From CAZYVU01 sp964651435 (GTDB lineage: Bacteria > Desulfobacterota > Syntrophorhabdia > Syntrophorhabdales > CAYQXL01): DNA of 64,000 nucleotides. The stretch lies in assembly GCA_964651435.1 (NCBI GenBank), contig CAZYVU010000013.1, forward strand, positions 1-64,000, in the 5' to 3' direction. Under the pieces are notes generated by a model that saw only the letters and a program-made list of their open reading frames with translations, ran no database searches and was not told the origin of the DNA. How positions within the stretch are numbered: position 1 is the first letter of the stretch; each line of letters opens with the position of its first letter. Of the stretch, positions 49,752 to 58,519 are shown in pieces. The translations under genes and the position numbers were made by a program.

Positions 49752-51152
49752 TCAGGGTTGGGGAGAAGGGGAGGCGGGGCCTACCAGACCACCGTTTGAG
49801 CGGAGTTTTCCCCTCTTTTCTTCGTACATGAGCCTGTCGGCGTGAGCCATGAGCTCGTCGAGGGATGAGGGGTGTTCGGGGTCATACCTTGCCGTACCGA
49901 CGCTGAGGGATAGGGTGAAGTCTTTACGGTCCCTTTTGTTGTAGCGGTCGAGGTGGGCGCGCAGCCGCGTGAGGAGAATATGCCCTGTCTCGAGGGCCGT
50001 GTTCACGGCGAGAACGGCGAATTCATCGCCGCCGATGCGACCGATGACGTCGGATTGACGAAAGGTGTCCTTGAGGGTATAGGCTATCTCTTTGAGTGCC
50101 CTGTCGCCCTGTCGGTGGCCGAGGCTGTCGTTGATGTCCTTCATGTTGTCGGCGTCAGCAAAAAAGAGAAGCAGGGTTTGATTGGTCCTTGCTGCCAGCT
50201 TGATTTGCTGGTCGGCAAGGGCAAAGAAGCCCCTCCTATTATAAAGGCCCGTCAGGTCATCGAGAAGAGACATCTTGCGAAGCCTCCGTTCGAGTTGCTT
50301 CCTCTCCCTGATGTCTCTGGTAAACACAAGGGTTGCCGGGTCTCCCTTATAGAGTATTGTTGTCGCCGATGCTTCCGTCTCGAAGGAGCTCCCATCCCTT
50401 CTCAGGCTTCTCACTTCGTAGTGGGACGGGACGGGCTCCCCGCTAAGCCTTCTCTCGTTAGCTTCGATGACCTTGCTTCTGTCGTCGGGATGGATAAGAA
50501 GCGCCATGGGCTCGCCGATGATGTCATGGGTGCTTTCGTAGCCGCACATCTCCGCCATCCGTTTGTTCACGTAGACGTACCTGCCGTGCTGTACGATCTT
50601 TACGCCGTCATTGCAAAACTCTATGGCTGTCCTGTAACGCTCCTCACTCTCCCGCAGGGCATCCTCGGCACGCTTGCGGTCGGTGATGTCCTGGAGGACG
50701 CAATGGGTCTGCTTAAAGGCGCCTTGACCGTCATAGCCTATCCTTCCGTCAAAGGACGCAATGACCATGGAGCCATCCTTCCTTACCATTTCAAACTCTA
50801 TGCCGTGAATCTCCCCTTGGGCCTTAAAGCGTGGAAAGTTTTCACGAAAGCGGTCTATGTGGCGGGGGGATAAAAAACTGCCGAACCACCTGCCGATGAC
50901 CTCTTCGCGGGTGTATCCGAAAAGGTCTAACCAGGCCTGATTGATCTCGAGCAGGCAGCCCTCGGCGTCCAAGGATTGGTAACCTACGGGCGCCTGCTCA
51001 TAGAGAAGGCGAAAGCGCTCCTCTGCCCGGGCCAGCGCACCGATAAGCTTTCCGTGTTCCTTTTCGAGGATGGCCAGGTCGGCAAGGCGTTTCCTGAGCG
51101 CAGTGAGCTCCTGAATGAGCTGCTCTTTAGTTTTACTTCTATCACTCATCAT
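49752..51152 (-). CDS. PAS-GGDEF diguanylate cyclase
   Basis: 466 residues from the ATG at 51152. A coiled coil (KTKEQLIQELTALRKRLADL) is followed by two PAS domains (about 50-165, 175-290) and a GGDEF domain with active site GGDEF at 374-378 and an I-site RQSD before it. The frame continues open upstream to 51587 but with Ser/Arg-rich non-domain sequence. A promoter at 51210-51238 places the transcript start inside that extension, so the shorter form is correct. Soluble. It is transcribed divergently from the TonB receptor. Confidence 0.88.
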   Translation of the reverse strand: MMSDRSKTKEQLIQELTALRKRLADLAILEKEHGKLIGALARAEERFRLLYEQAPVGYQSLDAEGCLLEINQAWLDLFGYTREEVIGRWFGSFLSPRHIDRFRENFPRFKAQGEIHGIEFEMVRKDGSMVIASFDGRIGYDGQGAFKQTHCVLQDITDRKRAEDALRESEERYRTAIEFCNDGVKIVQHGRYVYVNKRMAEMCGYESTHDIIGEPMALLIHPDDRSKVIEANERRLSGEPVPSHYEVRSLRRDGSSFETEASATTILYKGDPATLVFTRDIRERKQLERRLRKMSLLDDLTGLYNRRGFFALADQQIKLAARTNQTLLLFFADADNMKDINDSLGHRQGDRALKEIAYTLKDTFRQSDVIGRIGGDEFAVLAVNTALETGHILLTRLRAHLDRYNKRDRKDFTLSLSVGTARYDPEHPSSLDELMAHADRLMYEEKRGKLRSNGGLVGPASPSPQP

Positions 51153-51209
51153 AGGGATCTTTGAAGACCTTTTCGATGTCCGGCACTTCTTGCTTGAAGC
51201 GTTTACTCC

Positions 51210-51238
51210 ATTGTCATATTCGGACAAAAACTTGTCAA
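51210..51238 (-). promoter_or_regulatory. Promoter of the PAS-GGDEF gene
   Basis: On the minus strand TTGACA (51238-51233), a 17-bp spacer and GACAAT (51215-51210). The predicted start near 51203 gives a 51-nt leader. The rest of the 301-bp divergent spacer (51153-51453) shows no convincing promoter or riboswitch for the receptor gene on the plus strand. Confidence 0.55.
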
Positions 51239-51453
51239 CAGAATTCTTGCGGGTGCCGCGCCAAGAATACCCTTTGCGCCCCCATGACAGCGCATAACGG
51301 GCCGATGACAAAGGAAAATTTCTTATGGACAAAGCCCTGGTCATCAGATAATATTGATTTGCAGACCGAAAGAATCGAAACGCCCTAATAGTGCAATGAG
51401 AGCATATCACTGAGCTGTGCCGCAGGAGCGACACGCTGAGAAGGGGGCTTGCC

Positions 51454-53466
51454 GTGCCTGCTGTACCGTTTTCTGTTATTGCTTTTCTGCTGGCTTTTTT
51501 GATAGCCCTCTGCACTCCGGCCTTTGCCGGCGATGACGGGCGGGGCTCGCCGGCCGATCTCACCGAGCTCACCCTGGAGGAGCTCATGGAAGTCCCTGTG
51601 GCGACGGTGTACGGGGCGTCGCGTTACGCGCAGGAGACCCTCGAAGCGCCCGCATCGGTCACCATCATTACTGCTCGTGAGATACGGCAGTACGGATACC
51701 GAACCCTGTCGGAGATTCTCCAGAGCGTTCCGGGCTTTTATGCCGGCTATGACAGGAATTATGACTATTTAGGCATTCGGGGCTTCTCGCGGCCCGGAGA
51801 CTACAACTCCCGGTTTCTTCTCATCGTGGACGGTCACAAGCAGAACGATAACGTCTATGAGTCGGCCTCCATCGGAAACGAATTTGTCCCCGACATAGAT
51901 CTTATAGACCGCATGGAGGTCATTCGGGGGCCCGCCTCATCGCTTTACGGAACAAACGCCTTTCTCGGTGTCATCAACATCGTAACAAGAAAGGCCCAGG
52001 ACTATGGAGGGGTAGAACTGTCCGGGGCGGCGGGCAGCTATGACTCATACAAGGGACGCATCACATATGGGGACAGGTTCAAGAACGGATTGGAGGTCGT
52101 TGCTTCAGCGTCGTACTCTGACAGCAAGGGGCAGAGCCTGTACTTTGGGGAGTACGACGGGCCGTTGACCCATTTTGGCCGGGCCGATGGTTGTGACTAC
52201 GAAAAGTACAGTCAATTCTTTTCCACTCTCAAATACAGGGGCATTACCCTTCAAGGCGCTTACAACTCGCGGGAAAAAGGGATTCCTACGGGGTCATACG
52301 GCACTGCGTTCAATACGCAGCAGAACCGTACCACTGACGAGGCGGGCTATGTGGACCTCCGATACGACAAAGATTTTGGAGAGAACACCAACATTATGGC
52401 CAGGGCCTACTACAGCTACTACGGTTACGAGGGGAAATACGTCTACGACGGTCCGCCGGCGCTGATCAACAGGGACTCGGCAACGGGCAAGTGGTGGGGA
52501 ACGGAGCTCAAGCTGACGCGGCGGTTTTTCGAGCATCACAAGGTCACCGTGGGAGGAGAATTTCAGGACAACTTCCTGCAGAAGCAGAAGAACTACGATG
52601 AGCAGCCCTACGCGCTTCGGCTCAACGACAAGGGTAGGTCCTACGTATATGCGCTCTATCTGCAGGACGAGTTTTCCGTCCTCAAGAATCTTCTCCTTAA
52701 CGTCGGGGTCAGATACGATTACTACGAGACCTTCGGAGGGACCACCAATCCCAGAGCTGCCCTGATCTACCGGCCCTTTGAGAAAATGGCAATGAAGTTC
52801 ATTTTTGGACAGGCCTTCCGAGCCCCCAACATCTATGAGCTTTATTACGACGACGGGGGTATCGCTCAAAAGGCAAACCCCTATCTGAAACCGGAAGAGA
52901 TTACCACCTACGAGGTGGTACTGGAGCAGTACGTGAAGAACTACCGCCTGTCGCTGGGAGGTTTCTACTATCAGATACAGGATCTTATAAGCCAGCAGCT
53001 TGATCCGAAGGATGGCCTTCTCGTTTTCCGGAATATTGACGAGGTGACGTCGAAGGGCCTCGAATTCCAGGCCGAGGGGCAGTGGCGGAACGGCTTTTCC
53101 GGCCGCTTCAGCTACTCTTACCAGGAGGCGGAGATAGACGGTGTGGGATCGCTTCTCACCAACTCCCCGAAGCACCTTCTCAAGGTGAATGTTGCCATCC
53201 CCGTTGTGGGGGAAAAGCTTTCGACGGGTGTTGAAATGCTCTATACGAGCGGCAGGAAGACAATGGACGGGAGCTATACGGGCGGCTACACGACGGCAAA
53301 CGTGACCCTCCTGAGCCGAAACCTGCTGCCCAACCTTGAGCTGTCCGGGACGATTTACAACCTTCTGAACAAGAAGTACAGCGATCCGGCCGGTGGAGAG
53401 CTCCGGCAAAAGGCATTAGAACAAAACGGAACGACCTTTAGGGTAAAGTGTACATACAGATTTTGA
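51454..53466 (+). CDS. TonB-dependent outer membrane receptor
   Basis: 670 residues. A Sec signal (to about residue 25, ending PAFA) is followed by a TonB-box-like segment, the plug domain (about 55-165: ASVTIITAREIRQYGYRTLS, VDGHKQNDNVYE, MEVIRGPASSLYGTNAFLGV) and a 22-strand-type barrel ending in the typical aromatic C-terminus FRVKCTYRF. The family resembles BtuB/colicin I receptors, but the ligand is unknown. The GTG start has GAAGGGGG seven bases before it. It is followed by YfiR, a pairing seen where the receptor module feeds c-di-GMP signalling. Confidence 0.92.
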   Translation: MPAVPFSVIAFLLAFLIALCTPAFAGDDGRGSPADLTELTLEELMEVPVATVYGASRYAQETLEAPASVTIITAREIRQYGYRTLSEILQSVPGFYAGYDRNYDYLGIRGFSRPGDYNSRFLLIVDGHKQNDNVYESASIGNEFVPDIDLIDRMEVIRGPASSLYGTNAFLGVINIVTRKAQDYGGVELSGAAGSYDSYKGRITYGDRFKNGLEVVASASYSDSKGQSLYFGEYDGPLTHFGRADGCDYEKYSQFFSTLKYRGITLQGAYNSREKGIPTGSYGTAFNTQQNRTTDEAGYVDLRYDKDFGENTNIMARAYYSYYGYEGKYVYDGPPALINRDSATGKWWGTELKLTRRFFEHHKVTVGGEFQDNFLQKQKNYDEQPYALRLNDKGRSYVYALYLQDEFSVLKNLLLNVGVRYDYYETFGGTTNPRAALIYRPFEKMAMKFIFGQAFRAPNIYELYYDDGGIAQKANPYLKPEEITTYEVVLEQYVKNYRLSLGGFYYQIQDLISQQLDPKDGLLVFRNIDEVTSKGLEFQAEGQWRNGFSGRFSYSYQEAEIDGVGSLLTNSPKHLLKVNVAIPVVGEKLSTGVEMLYTSGRKTMDGSYTGGYTTANVTLLSRNLLPNLELSGTIYNLLNKKYSDPAGGELRQKALEQNGTTFRVKCTYRF

Positions 53467-53497
53467 AGGACGATGGAAATAGCGTGGCGATAATCTC

Positions 53498-54079
53498 GTG
53501 AAGGAAGCGAACCGACATAGGGACAAGCGTGGGCGCAAGCACCTGCTGCCGCCTGCCCTGTCATTGCTGCTGGCGGCGTTTGTTCTGCTGTCCCTGGCCC
53601 CTTGCCTGTATGGCCAGCAGCGGCAACAGAAGGAGTACGATGTAAAGGCCGCCTTCATCTTCAATTTCATCAAGTTCGTCCAGTGGCCGGAGGAAGACGA
53701 CATACCGGGGTGGCGGTTCTGTGTTGTAGGAACGGACCGGTTCGGTGCAGCCATCGATGATCTCAGCCGCAAGACGGTGAAAGAGAAAAAGATAACGGTG
53801 AAGCGGGAAGAATCGGTGGCCGCCCTTAAGCATTGTCATGTCCTTTTTATCGGGTCGTCGGAATGGCAGAGGCTCAAGTCTATCTTGACCGGCGTGCGGG
53901 AGTACCGCGTGCTGACTGTCGGCGACACGGAGGATTTTGCCCACCGGGGCGTAATGATCAACTTTTATCTGGAGGAGGGGAAGGTGCGTTTCGAAATCAA
54001 CATGGATGCCGTACGAAGGGCCAATCTCAAGATAGACTCCAAGCTCCTGAGGCTGGCCAGGATCATCCAGGGACAGTAG
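53498..54079 (+). CDS. yfiR: YfiR-family periplasmic regulator (DUF4154)
   Basis: 193 residues. The GTG start is followed by a signal peptide (LLPPALSLLLAAFVLLSLAP, cut near CLYGQ) and the YfiR domain: EYDVKAAFIFNFIKFVQWP, FCVVGTDRFGAAIDDL, HVLFIGSSEWQRL and GVMINFYLEEGKVRFEIN. In Pseudomonas, YfiR binds the periplasmic domain of the membrane cyclase YfiN and holds it off. Here its likely partner is the CHASE8-type protein encoded 9 bp downstream. Confidence 0.88.
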   Translation: MKEANRHRDKRGRKHLLPPALSLLLAAFVLLSLAPCLYGQQRQQKEYDVKAAFIFNFIKFVQWPEEDDIPGWRFCVVGTDRFGAAIDDLSRKTVKEKKITVKREESVAALKHCHVLFIGSSEWQRLKSILTGVREYRVLTVGDTEDFAHRGVMINFYLEEGKVRFEINMDAVRRANLKIDSKLLRLARIIQGQ

Positions 54080-54088
54080 GGGGTCTGC

Positions 54089-55453
54089 TTGAGGAAGGCC
54101 GCCACCCTACCGCTCAAGAAAAGGCTTATCCGCCTGAGCCTGCTGTCGACGGTGACAGCACTTGTCGTTGCCAGCACGCTCTTAATGTATGGTGAATTCG
54201 TTGCCACCAAGAGTGCCCTCATAGAAGACTTGGGGGCCTTGGCCAACAGCACGGGCGCAAGCTGTACTGCCGCCCTGACATTTCAGGACAGGAGAAGTGC
54301 CGAGGAGATCCTTGGCGCCCTGAGGGGGATTTCCCACATCGAGTCAGCCACGCTTTTCGATAAGGATGGGGATGTGTTTGCTTCCTATGTGCGGAGGAAT
54401 GGACAGGGCAATCCTGTTCCCCTGACGGGGCCGCACCGCCAATACTCCTTTCAGGCGGGCAAGATGACCTATGCCCAAAGTGTCGTCCTCGACGGAGAGA
54501 GAATAGGAACCATTTCCCTGCAATCGGGCCTATCCGGGTTTTACAGGCATCTGGCATTTCGCGCCCTCATCCTCCTTCTGTCCATCATCGTTTCAGCGGC
54601 TGTCGCTTATCTGATCATATCCCGGCTGCAAAAGGTCGTCACGGGGCCCGTTATTTCGCTATCCGGGCTTATGGATGCCGTTTCGCGGGACAGGGACTAC
54701 TCGGTGAGGGCGATAAGGGAGACGAACGACGAGATTGGGAGCCTTGTGACGGGGTTCAACGAGATGCTGGCGCAAATTCAGGAGCGGGATGTGGAGCTCG
54801 AGGCACACAGAAAACACCTGGAGGGCATCGTTGCTGAACGGACCTCCCAACTCGCCGGCGCCTACGAGAGGCTGCAACGTGCCCTCGACGAAATGGTTGA
54901 AACGATGGCCATCATCGTAGAGGTGAAGGACCCGTATACGGCGGGCCACCAGAAGCGGGTGGCCAAACTGGCAACGGCGCTGGCCGCTGAGATGGGTTTG
55001 AGCCCCCAGGAGCAAAACTCGATCCGCATTGCCTGTCTTCTCCACGACATCGGAAAGATACAGGTGCCCGCAGAGATTCTCAGCAAAGGGCGCAGCCTTA
55101 CGGCCATGGAGCTGAACCTGGTAAGGGAGCATGCCCGGTCCGGGTACGAGATCCTGAGGGGAATCCATTTTCCCTTCCCGGTGGCAGATACAATCCTGCA
55201 GCACCATGAAAGGATGGACGGATCGGGATACCCTGGGGGCCTCAGAGGGGAGCAAATCCAGTTGGGGGCCAGGATTCTGGCTGTGGCCGATGTTGTTGAG
55301 GCCATGGTATCCCATCGCCCGTATCGGGCGGCGCTGACGATGGAAGATGCGTTGCAGGAGATCGTCCGAAACCGGGGAAGGCTCTATGATGGCGCCGTGA
55401 CCGACGCCTGCTTAAAACTGATTCAAGAGCGGGGGTTTTCATTTGAGCAATAG
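54089..55453 (+). CDS. CHASE8-HAMP-HD-GYP c-di-GMP phosphodiesterase
   Basis: 454 residues. Membrane helices at about 12-32 and 152-172 enclose a periplasmic CHASE8-like domain of the YfiN type (SCTAALTFQDRRSAEEILGA, ATLFDKDGDVFASY). HAMP and a coiled coil follow, then HD-GYP with H319-D320 in LLHDIGKIQVPAEIL and G380-Y381-P382 in HHERMDGSGYP. In YfiN the output domain is a GGDEF cyclase, whereas here it is a phosphodiesterase, so YfiR signalling would change the sign of c-di-GMP control. The TTG start follows AGGGGG. It overlaps the next gene by 11 bp. Confidence 0.88.
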   Translation: MRKAATLPLKKRLIRLSLLSTVTALVVASTLLMYGEFVATKSALIEDLGALANSTGASCTAALTFQDRRSAEEILGALRGISHIESATLFDKDGDVFASYVRRNGQGNPVPLTGPHRQYSFQAGKMTYAQSVVLDGERIGTISLQSGLSGFYRHLAFRALILLLSIIVSAAVAYLIISRLQKVVTGPVISLSGLMDAVSRDRDYSVRAIRETNDEIGSLVTGFNEMLAQIQERDVELEAHRKHLEGIVAERTSQLAGAYERLQRALDEMVETMAIIVEVKDPYTAGHQKRVAKLATALAAEMGLSPQEQNSIRIACLLHDIGKIQVPAEILSKGRSLTAMELNLVREHARSGYEILRGIHFPFPVADTILQHHERMDGSGYPGGLRGEQIQLGARILAVADVVEAMVSHRPYRAALTMEDALQEIVRNRGRLYDGAVTDACLKLIQERGFSFEQ

Positions 55454-57476
55454 CAATAAGAGGGCAGGGCCCAGGGAAGACGGGATGATGGCGGAAGGGG
55501 ATGTGTCCTTGCGTCTTCTGATTGACGCGCTCAAGGAGCCGGTGGTGATCATTGACCGCAGGGGCACCATTCTGTTCTGCAACAAGGCGCTGGCGCTCGG
55601 TTTGGGCGGCTCTGTCGAGGGCCTGTCCAGCGCCTGCTTCTACGACCACCTTGGGCCCGATGAGGCGAGGCTCAGTAGAGAGCGGTACGCCGCCGTTGCC
55701 GCCAAAGGCGAAACCACCGATTTTGTAGTTGCCCGCGCGGACAGGGTCTACAACGAGCGCTGGCAGCCCGTTGTAGACGACGGGGGAGACGTATGCCAGA
55801 TAGGCATCTATACCACGGACATTACGGAGCAGAAAGGGATGGAGGAGGCGCTCAAGAAGGGCGAGGAGAGGTACCGGACCCTCTTTGAAAACGCCAGCGA
55901 CGGCGCTTTCCTCTTGAGAAATGGTGTCATCATCGACTGCAGCGCCCGCTCGCTGGGCATTTTTCGATGCACCAGGGACCAGATCGTGGGCCGGTCGCCC
56001 GGCCAACTGTCGCCACCCTTTCAACACGACGGAGGGAATTCCATGGTGAAGGTGTGCGAGAAGATCGCCGCGGCCCTGGCCGACCGGCCCCAGTTTTTCG
56101 AATGGCGGCACCGACGGTACGACGGAACAACCTTTGACGCCGAGGTGAGCCTCAACAGCCTGGTCATCGACGGCGAAGCGCTGGTACAGGCCGTGGTGCG
56201 GGACATCAGCGCCAGAAAGGCGGCGGAAGGCCTCCTCAGGGAGTCGGAGGAGCGGTACCGCCTCATTACCGAGAAGTCGACCGTTGGCGTCTACCTGCAC
56301 CAGGAGGGTCTCTTTCGTTACGTGAACGGGGCCTTTGCCCGCCTCTTCGGGTATAGGCCGGAGGAAATAATCGACACGTACGGTCCCCTGGATTTCGTCG
56401 TCGCCGAGGACCAGCCCTTTGTCCTCGCCATGCTGGAGTCACGGATGTCCGGTGTGACGAGTGGCGATCACTACGAGTTCAGGGGGAGGCGAAAGGACGG
56501 CACCGTTATTCACCTGGAGATATTCGGTACCCTTCTCATGTATCAGGGCCGGCGTGCGATACACGGTACCATCGTCGATATTACGGCCCGGAAGGAGGCC
56601 GAAAAGCAGGTAGCTGAGGAGAGGCAGAGGTTCTTGCGACTCTCCGAGCACGCCCCCTTCGGTCTTGCCATGCTTGACGCAGCAAACCGTTACACCTACG
56701 TCAACCCCAAATTCAAAGCGCTCTTCGGCTATTCGGTGGACGACATACCGGACGGAACAACCTGGCTTCTCAAGGCCTTTCCCGACAAAGCGGAGCGGCG
56801 ACGGGCCGTTGCAGCCTGGCTCTCCGATTTGCGGGAGATAGGCGTCGGTGAATCAAGGTCCAGAGTCTTTACGGCCACCTGCAAGGACGGCACGGCAAAG
56901 GTCATCAACTTTATCCCTGTCAGGATAGGCTCGGGGGAAACGCTCATAAGCTGTGAGGACATAACGGAGCGAAAGAGCCTGGAGCAGCGCTTGCGAAGAA
57001 TGTCGGTCATGGACGAGCTGACGGGGCTCTACAACCGGCGCGGTTTTTTCTCCCTTGCCCAGCGCCAGCTTAAGCTGGCGGAGAGAGCGGGGGCGGAGAT
57101 GATCCTCTTTTTTGCCGATCTGGACCGGATGAAGTGGATCAACGACACCTACGGCCATCAGGAAGGTGACCGCGCCCTCGTGGAAACGGCGTCGATACTT
57201 AAAGAAGCGTTTCGTGCAACGGATATCGTGGCACGGACGGGAGGGGACGAGTTTGCCATCCTGGCCATCCATGCGACCAGCAAGACCGCGGGCAGCCTCA
57301 TAAAGCGCCTGGAACAACATCTTTCCGATTTTAACAGCGTCGGCAGCCGGCCCTATGTGCTGACATTGAGCACGGGCTTTGCCGTCTACGACCCTGTACA
57401 TCCCTCTGCCCTCGACGACCTTATGGCGGAGGCGGACAAAGCCATGTACAAGGCCAAAGGGAGCAGACGCCGTTAG
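55443..57476 (+). CDS. Multi-PAS GGDEF diguanylate cyclase
   Basis: 677 residues from a TTG at 55443 with GGGGG seven bases upstream (an ATG at 55485 is an alternative). Four PAS domains (about 20-135, 140-260, 265-385, 390-510) precede a GGDEF domain with G600-GDEF604 and an I-site RATD. It is soluble. It overlaps the HD-GYP gene, so a synthase and a hydrolase of c-di-GMP are translated from one message. Confidence 0.88.
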   Translation: MSNSNKRAGPREDGMMAEGDVSLRLLIDALKEPVVIIDRRGTILFCNKALALGLGGSVEGLSSACFYDHLGPDEARLSRERYAAVAAKGETTDFVVARADRVYNERWQPVVDDGGDVCQIGIYTTDITEQKGMEEALKKGEERYRTLFENASDGAFLLRNGVIIDCSARSLGIFRCTRDQIVGRSPGQLSPPFQHDGGNSMVKVCEKIAAALADRPQFFEWRHRRYDGTTFDAEVSLNSLVIDGEALVQAVVRDISARKAAEGLLRESEERYRLITEKSTVGVYLHQEGLFRYVNGAFARLFGYRPEEIIDTYGPLDFVVAEDQPFVLAMLESRMSGVTSGDHYEFRGRRKDGTVIHLEIFGTLLMYQGRRAIHGTIVDITARKEAEKQVAEERQRFLRLSEHAPFGLAMLDAANRYTYVNPKFKALFGYSVDDIPDGTTWLLKAFPDKAERRRAVAAWLSDLREIGVGESRSRVFTATCKDGTAKVINFIPVRIGSGETLISCEDITERKSLEQRLRRMSVMDELTGLYNRRGFFSLAQRQLKLAERAGAEMILFFADLDRMKWINDTYGHQEGDRALVETASILKEAFRATDIVARTGGDEFAILAIHATSKTAGSLIKRLEQHLSDFNSVGSRPYVLTLSTGFAVYDPVHPSALDDLMAEADKAMYKAKGSRRR

Positions 57477-57509
57477 GGCAAGGCAGGGGTTGACGGTCGC
57501 CACCCGCTC

Positions 57510-58496
57510 CTACTGGGGAGAAAAGACGTAGTCGATCATGCGGCGGAGCATCCTACCCCCCCTGACCTCCGTTTCAAAGAGGGGTACAAGGGCCCGCACC
57601 TTGTTGCCAAAGATGGACCAGATCTCTCCCATGTGCTCATCCTGCATCTGCACCCTGTGGTGCACGAAATCGGGGGCATCGTCATGCACCTGATCCTTCT
57701 GGATGATGCCGTTGACGATGACGCCGCCGACAGGTATGCCGAACTCCACAAACCAGTTGATGAATCGCGTGATAACGGCAATGGGCAGGGCTTCGGGCAG
57801 GGTAACGAAGAAGAAGGATGTCAGCGCCTCGTCGGTGAGCAGAGATTGGGCCTTCGCCATCCTCTCTTTGAAGTTGAGCAGATAATCCATGAGCGGGTCG
57901 GCCTCCTCCTTCTTTGAGAAGGAAAGCATCTCCCGCAAGGATTTTGCCTCTTCCCTGCTCTTCAGCATCTTTTCGACCCAGAGCGAGTAGACCTTCGACA
58001 TGCCGAGAAGCCTCCGGGCGTTGGCTGTGGGGGCCGTATCAAAGACATAGAAATCATACTCGTCCTTGAACATGAGGTCCGTCATGTTCTCAAACATGGC
58101 CGACTCTTCAAAGGCGGGGTTCATCGTTGCCGACTCCACGAAGTCGTCGGCCTGTGTCGTAAGGTCCGCAAACTTGAGAAACCAGTTGATCTTCTCTCTG
58201 ATCTCCTGTTTTGACCGCTCAATTGTATCCTTCGTATCGATCTCGAAGGCGTGGCAAAGCTGCTCGTCACAGACGACGGCCACCTTTCCGAAAACGTCCT
58301 CTTCGAGCAGGTTGGAGAGGCTGTGAACGGGATTCGTAGAGGCAAGGAGCGTCCGCTTCCCTTGCTTCGCCGCCCAAAGGGCGGCGGTACCGGCCATAAC
58401 AGTTTTCCCGACGCCGCCCTTGCCGCCGAAAAAGATGTATTTCAGGTTGGGGTGGTCATTCATGTACCGGGTCATGCCTATCGTCACATTGCTCAT
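57510..58496 (-). CDS. ArsA/GET3-family ATPase with Asn at the switch I Asp position
   Basis: 328 residues. The deviant Walker A motif is FGGKGGVGKT with signature Lys K26 and K31. Switch II region is FYVFDTAPTANARRLLGM. The switch I motif, normally STDPAHN in GET3/ArsA, reads ASTNPVHSLSN, with N55 in place of the catalytic Asp (Asp57 of yeast Get3). Hydrolysis is therefore likely impaired. There is no tail-anchor-binding Met-rich region obvious. It is 23 bp downstream of a paralogue (58520) that keeps the Asp, so they may work as a heterodimer. The client or cargo is unknown. Confidence 0.85.
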   Translation of the reverse strand: MSNVTIGMTRYMNDHPNLKYIFFGGKGGVGKTVMAGTAALWAAKQGKRTLLASTNPVHSLSNLLEEDVFGKVAVVCDEQLCHAFEIDTKDTIERSKQEIREKINWFLKFADLTTQADDFVESATMNPAFEESAMFENMTDLMFKDEYDFYVFDTAPTANARRLLGMSKVYSLWVEKMLKSREEAKSLREMLSFSKKEEADPLMDYLLNFKERMAKAQSLLTDEALTSFFFVTLPEALPIAVITRFINWFVEFGIPVGGVIVNGIIQKDQVHDDAPDFVHHRVQMQDEHMGEIWSIFGNKVRALVPLFETEVRGGRMLRRMIDYVFSPQ

Positions 58497-58519
58497 CAGT
58501 GCGCTCCTTCCTCGGCCGC

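Noticed and set aside
51153..51587. N-terminal extension of the PAS-GGDEF protein
   Set aside because: The added 145 residues are Ser/Arg-rich with no domain, and a promoter on the same strand (51210-51238) lies inside them.
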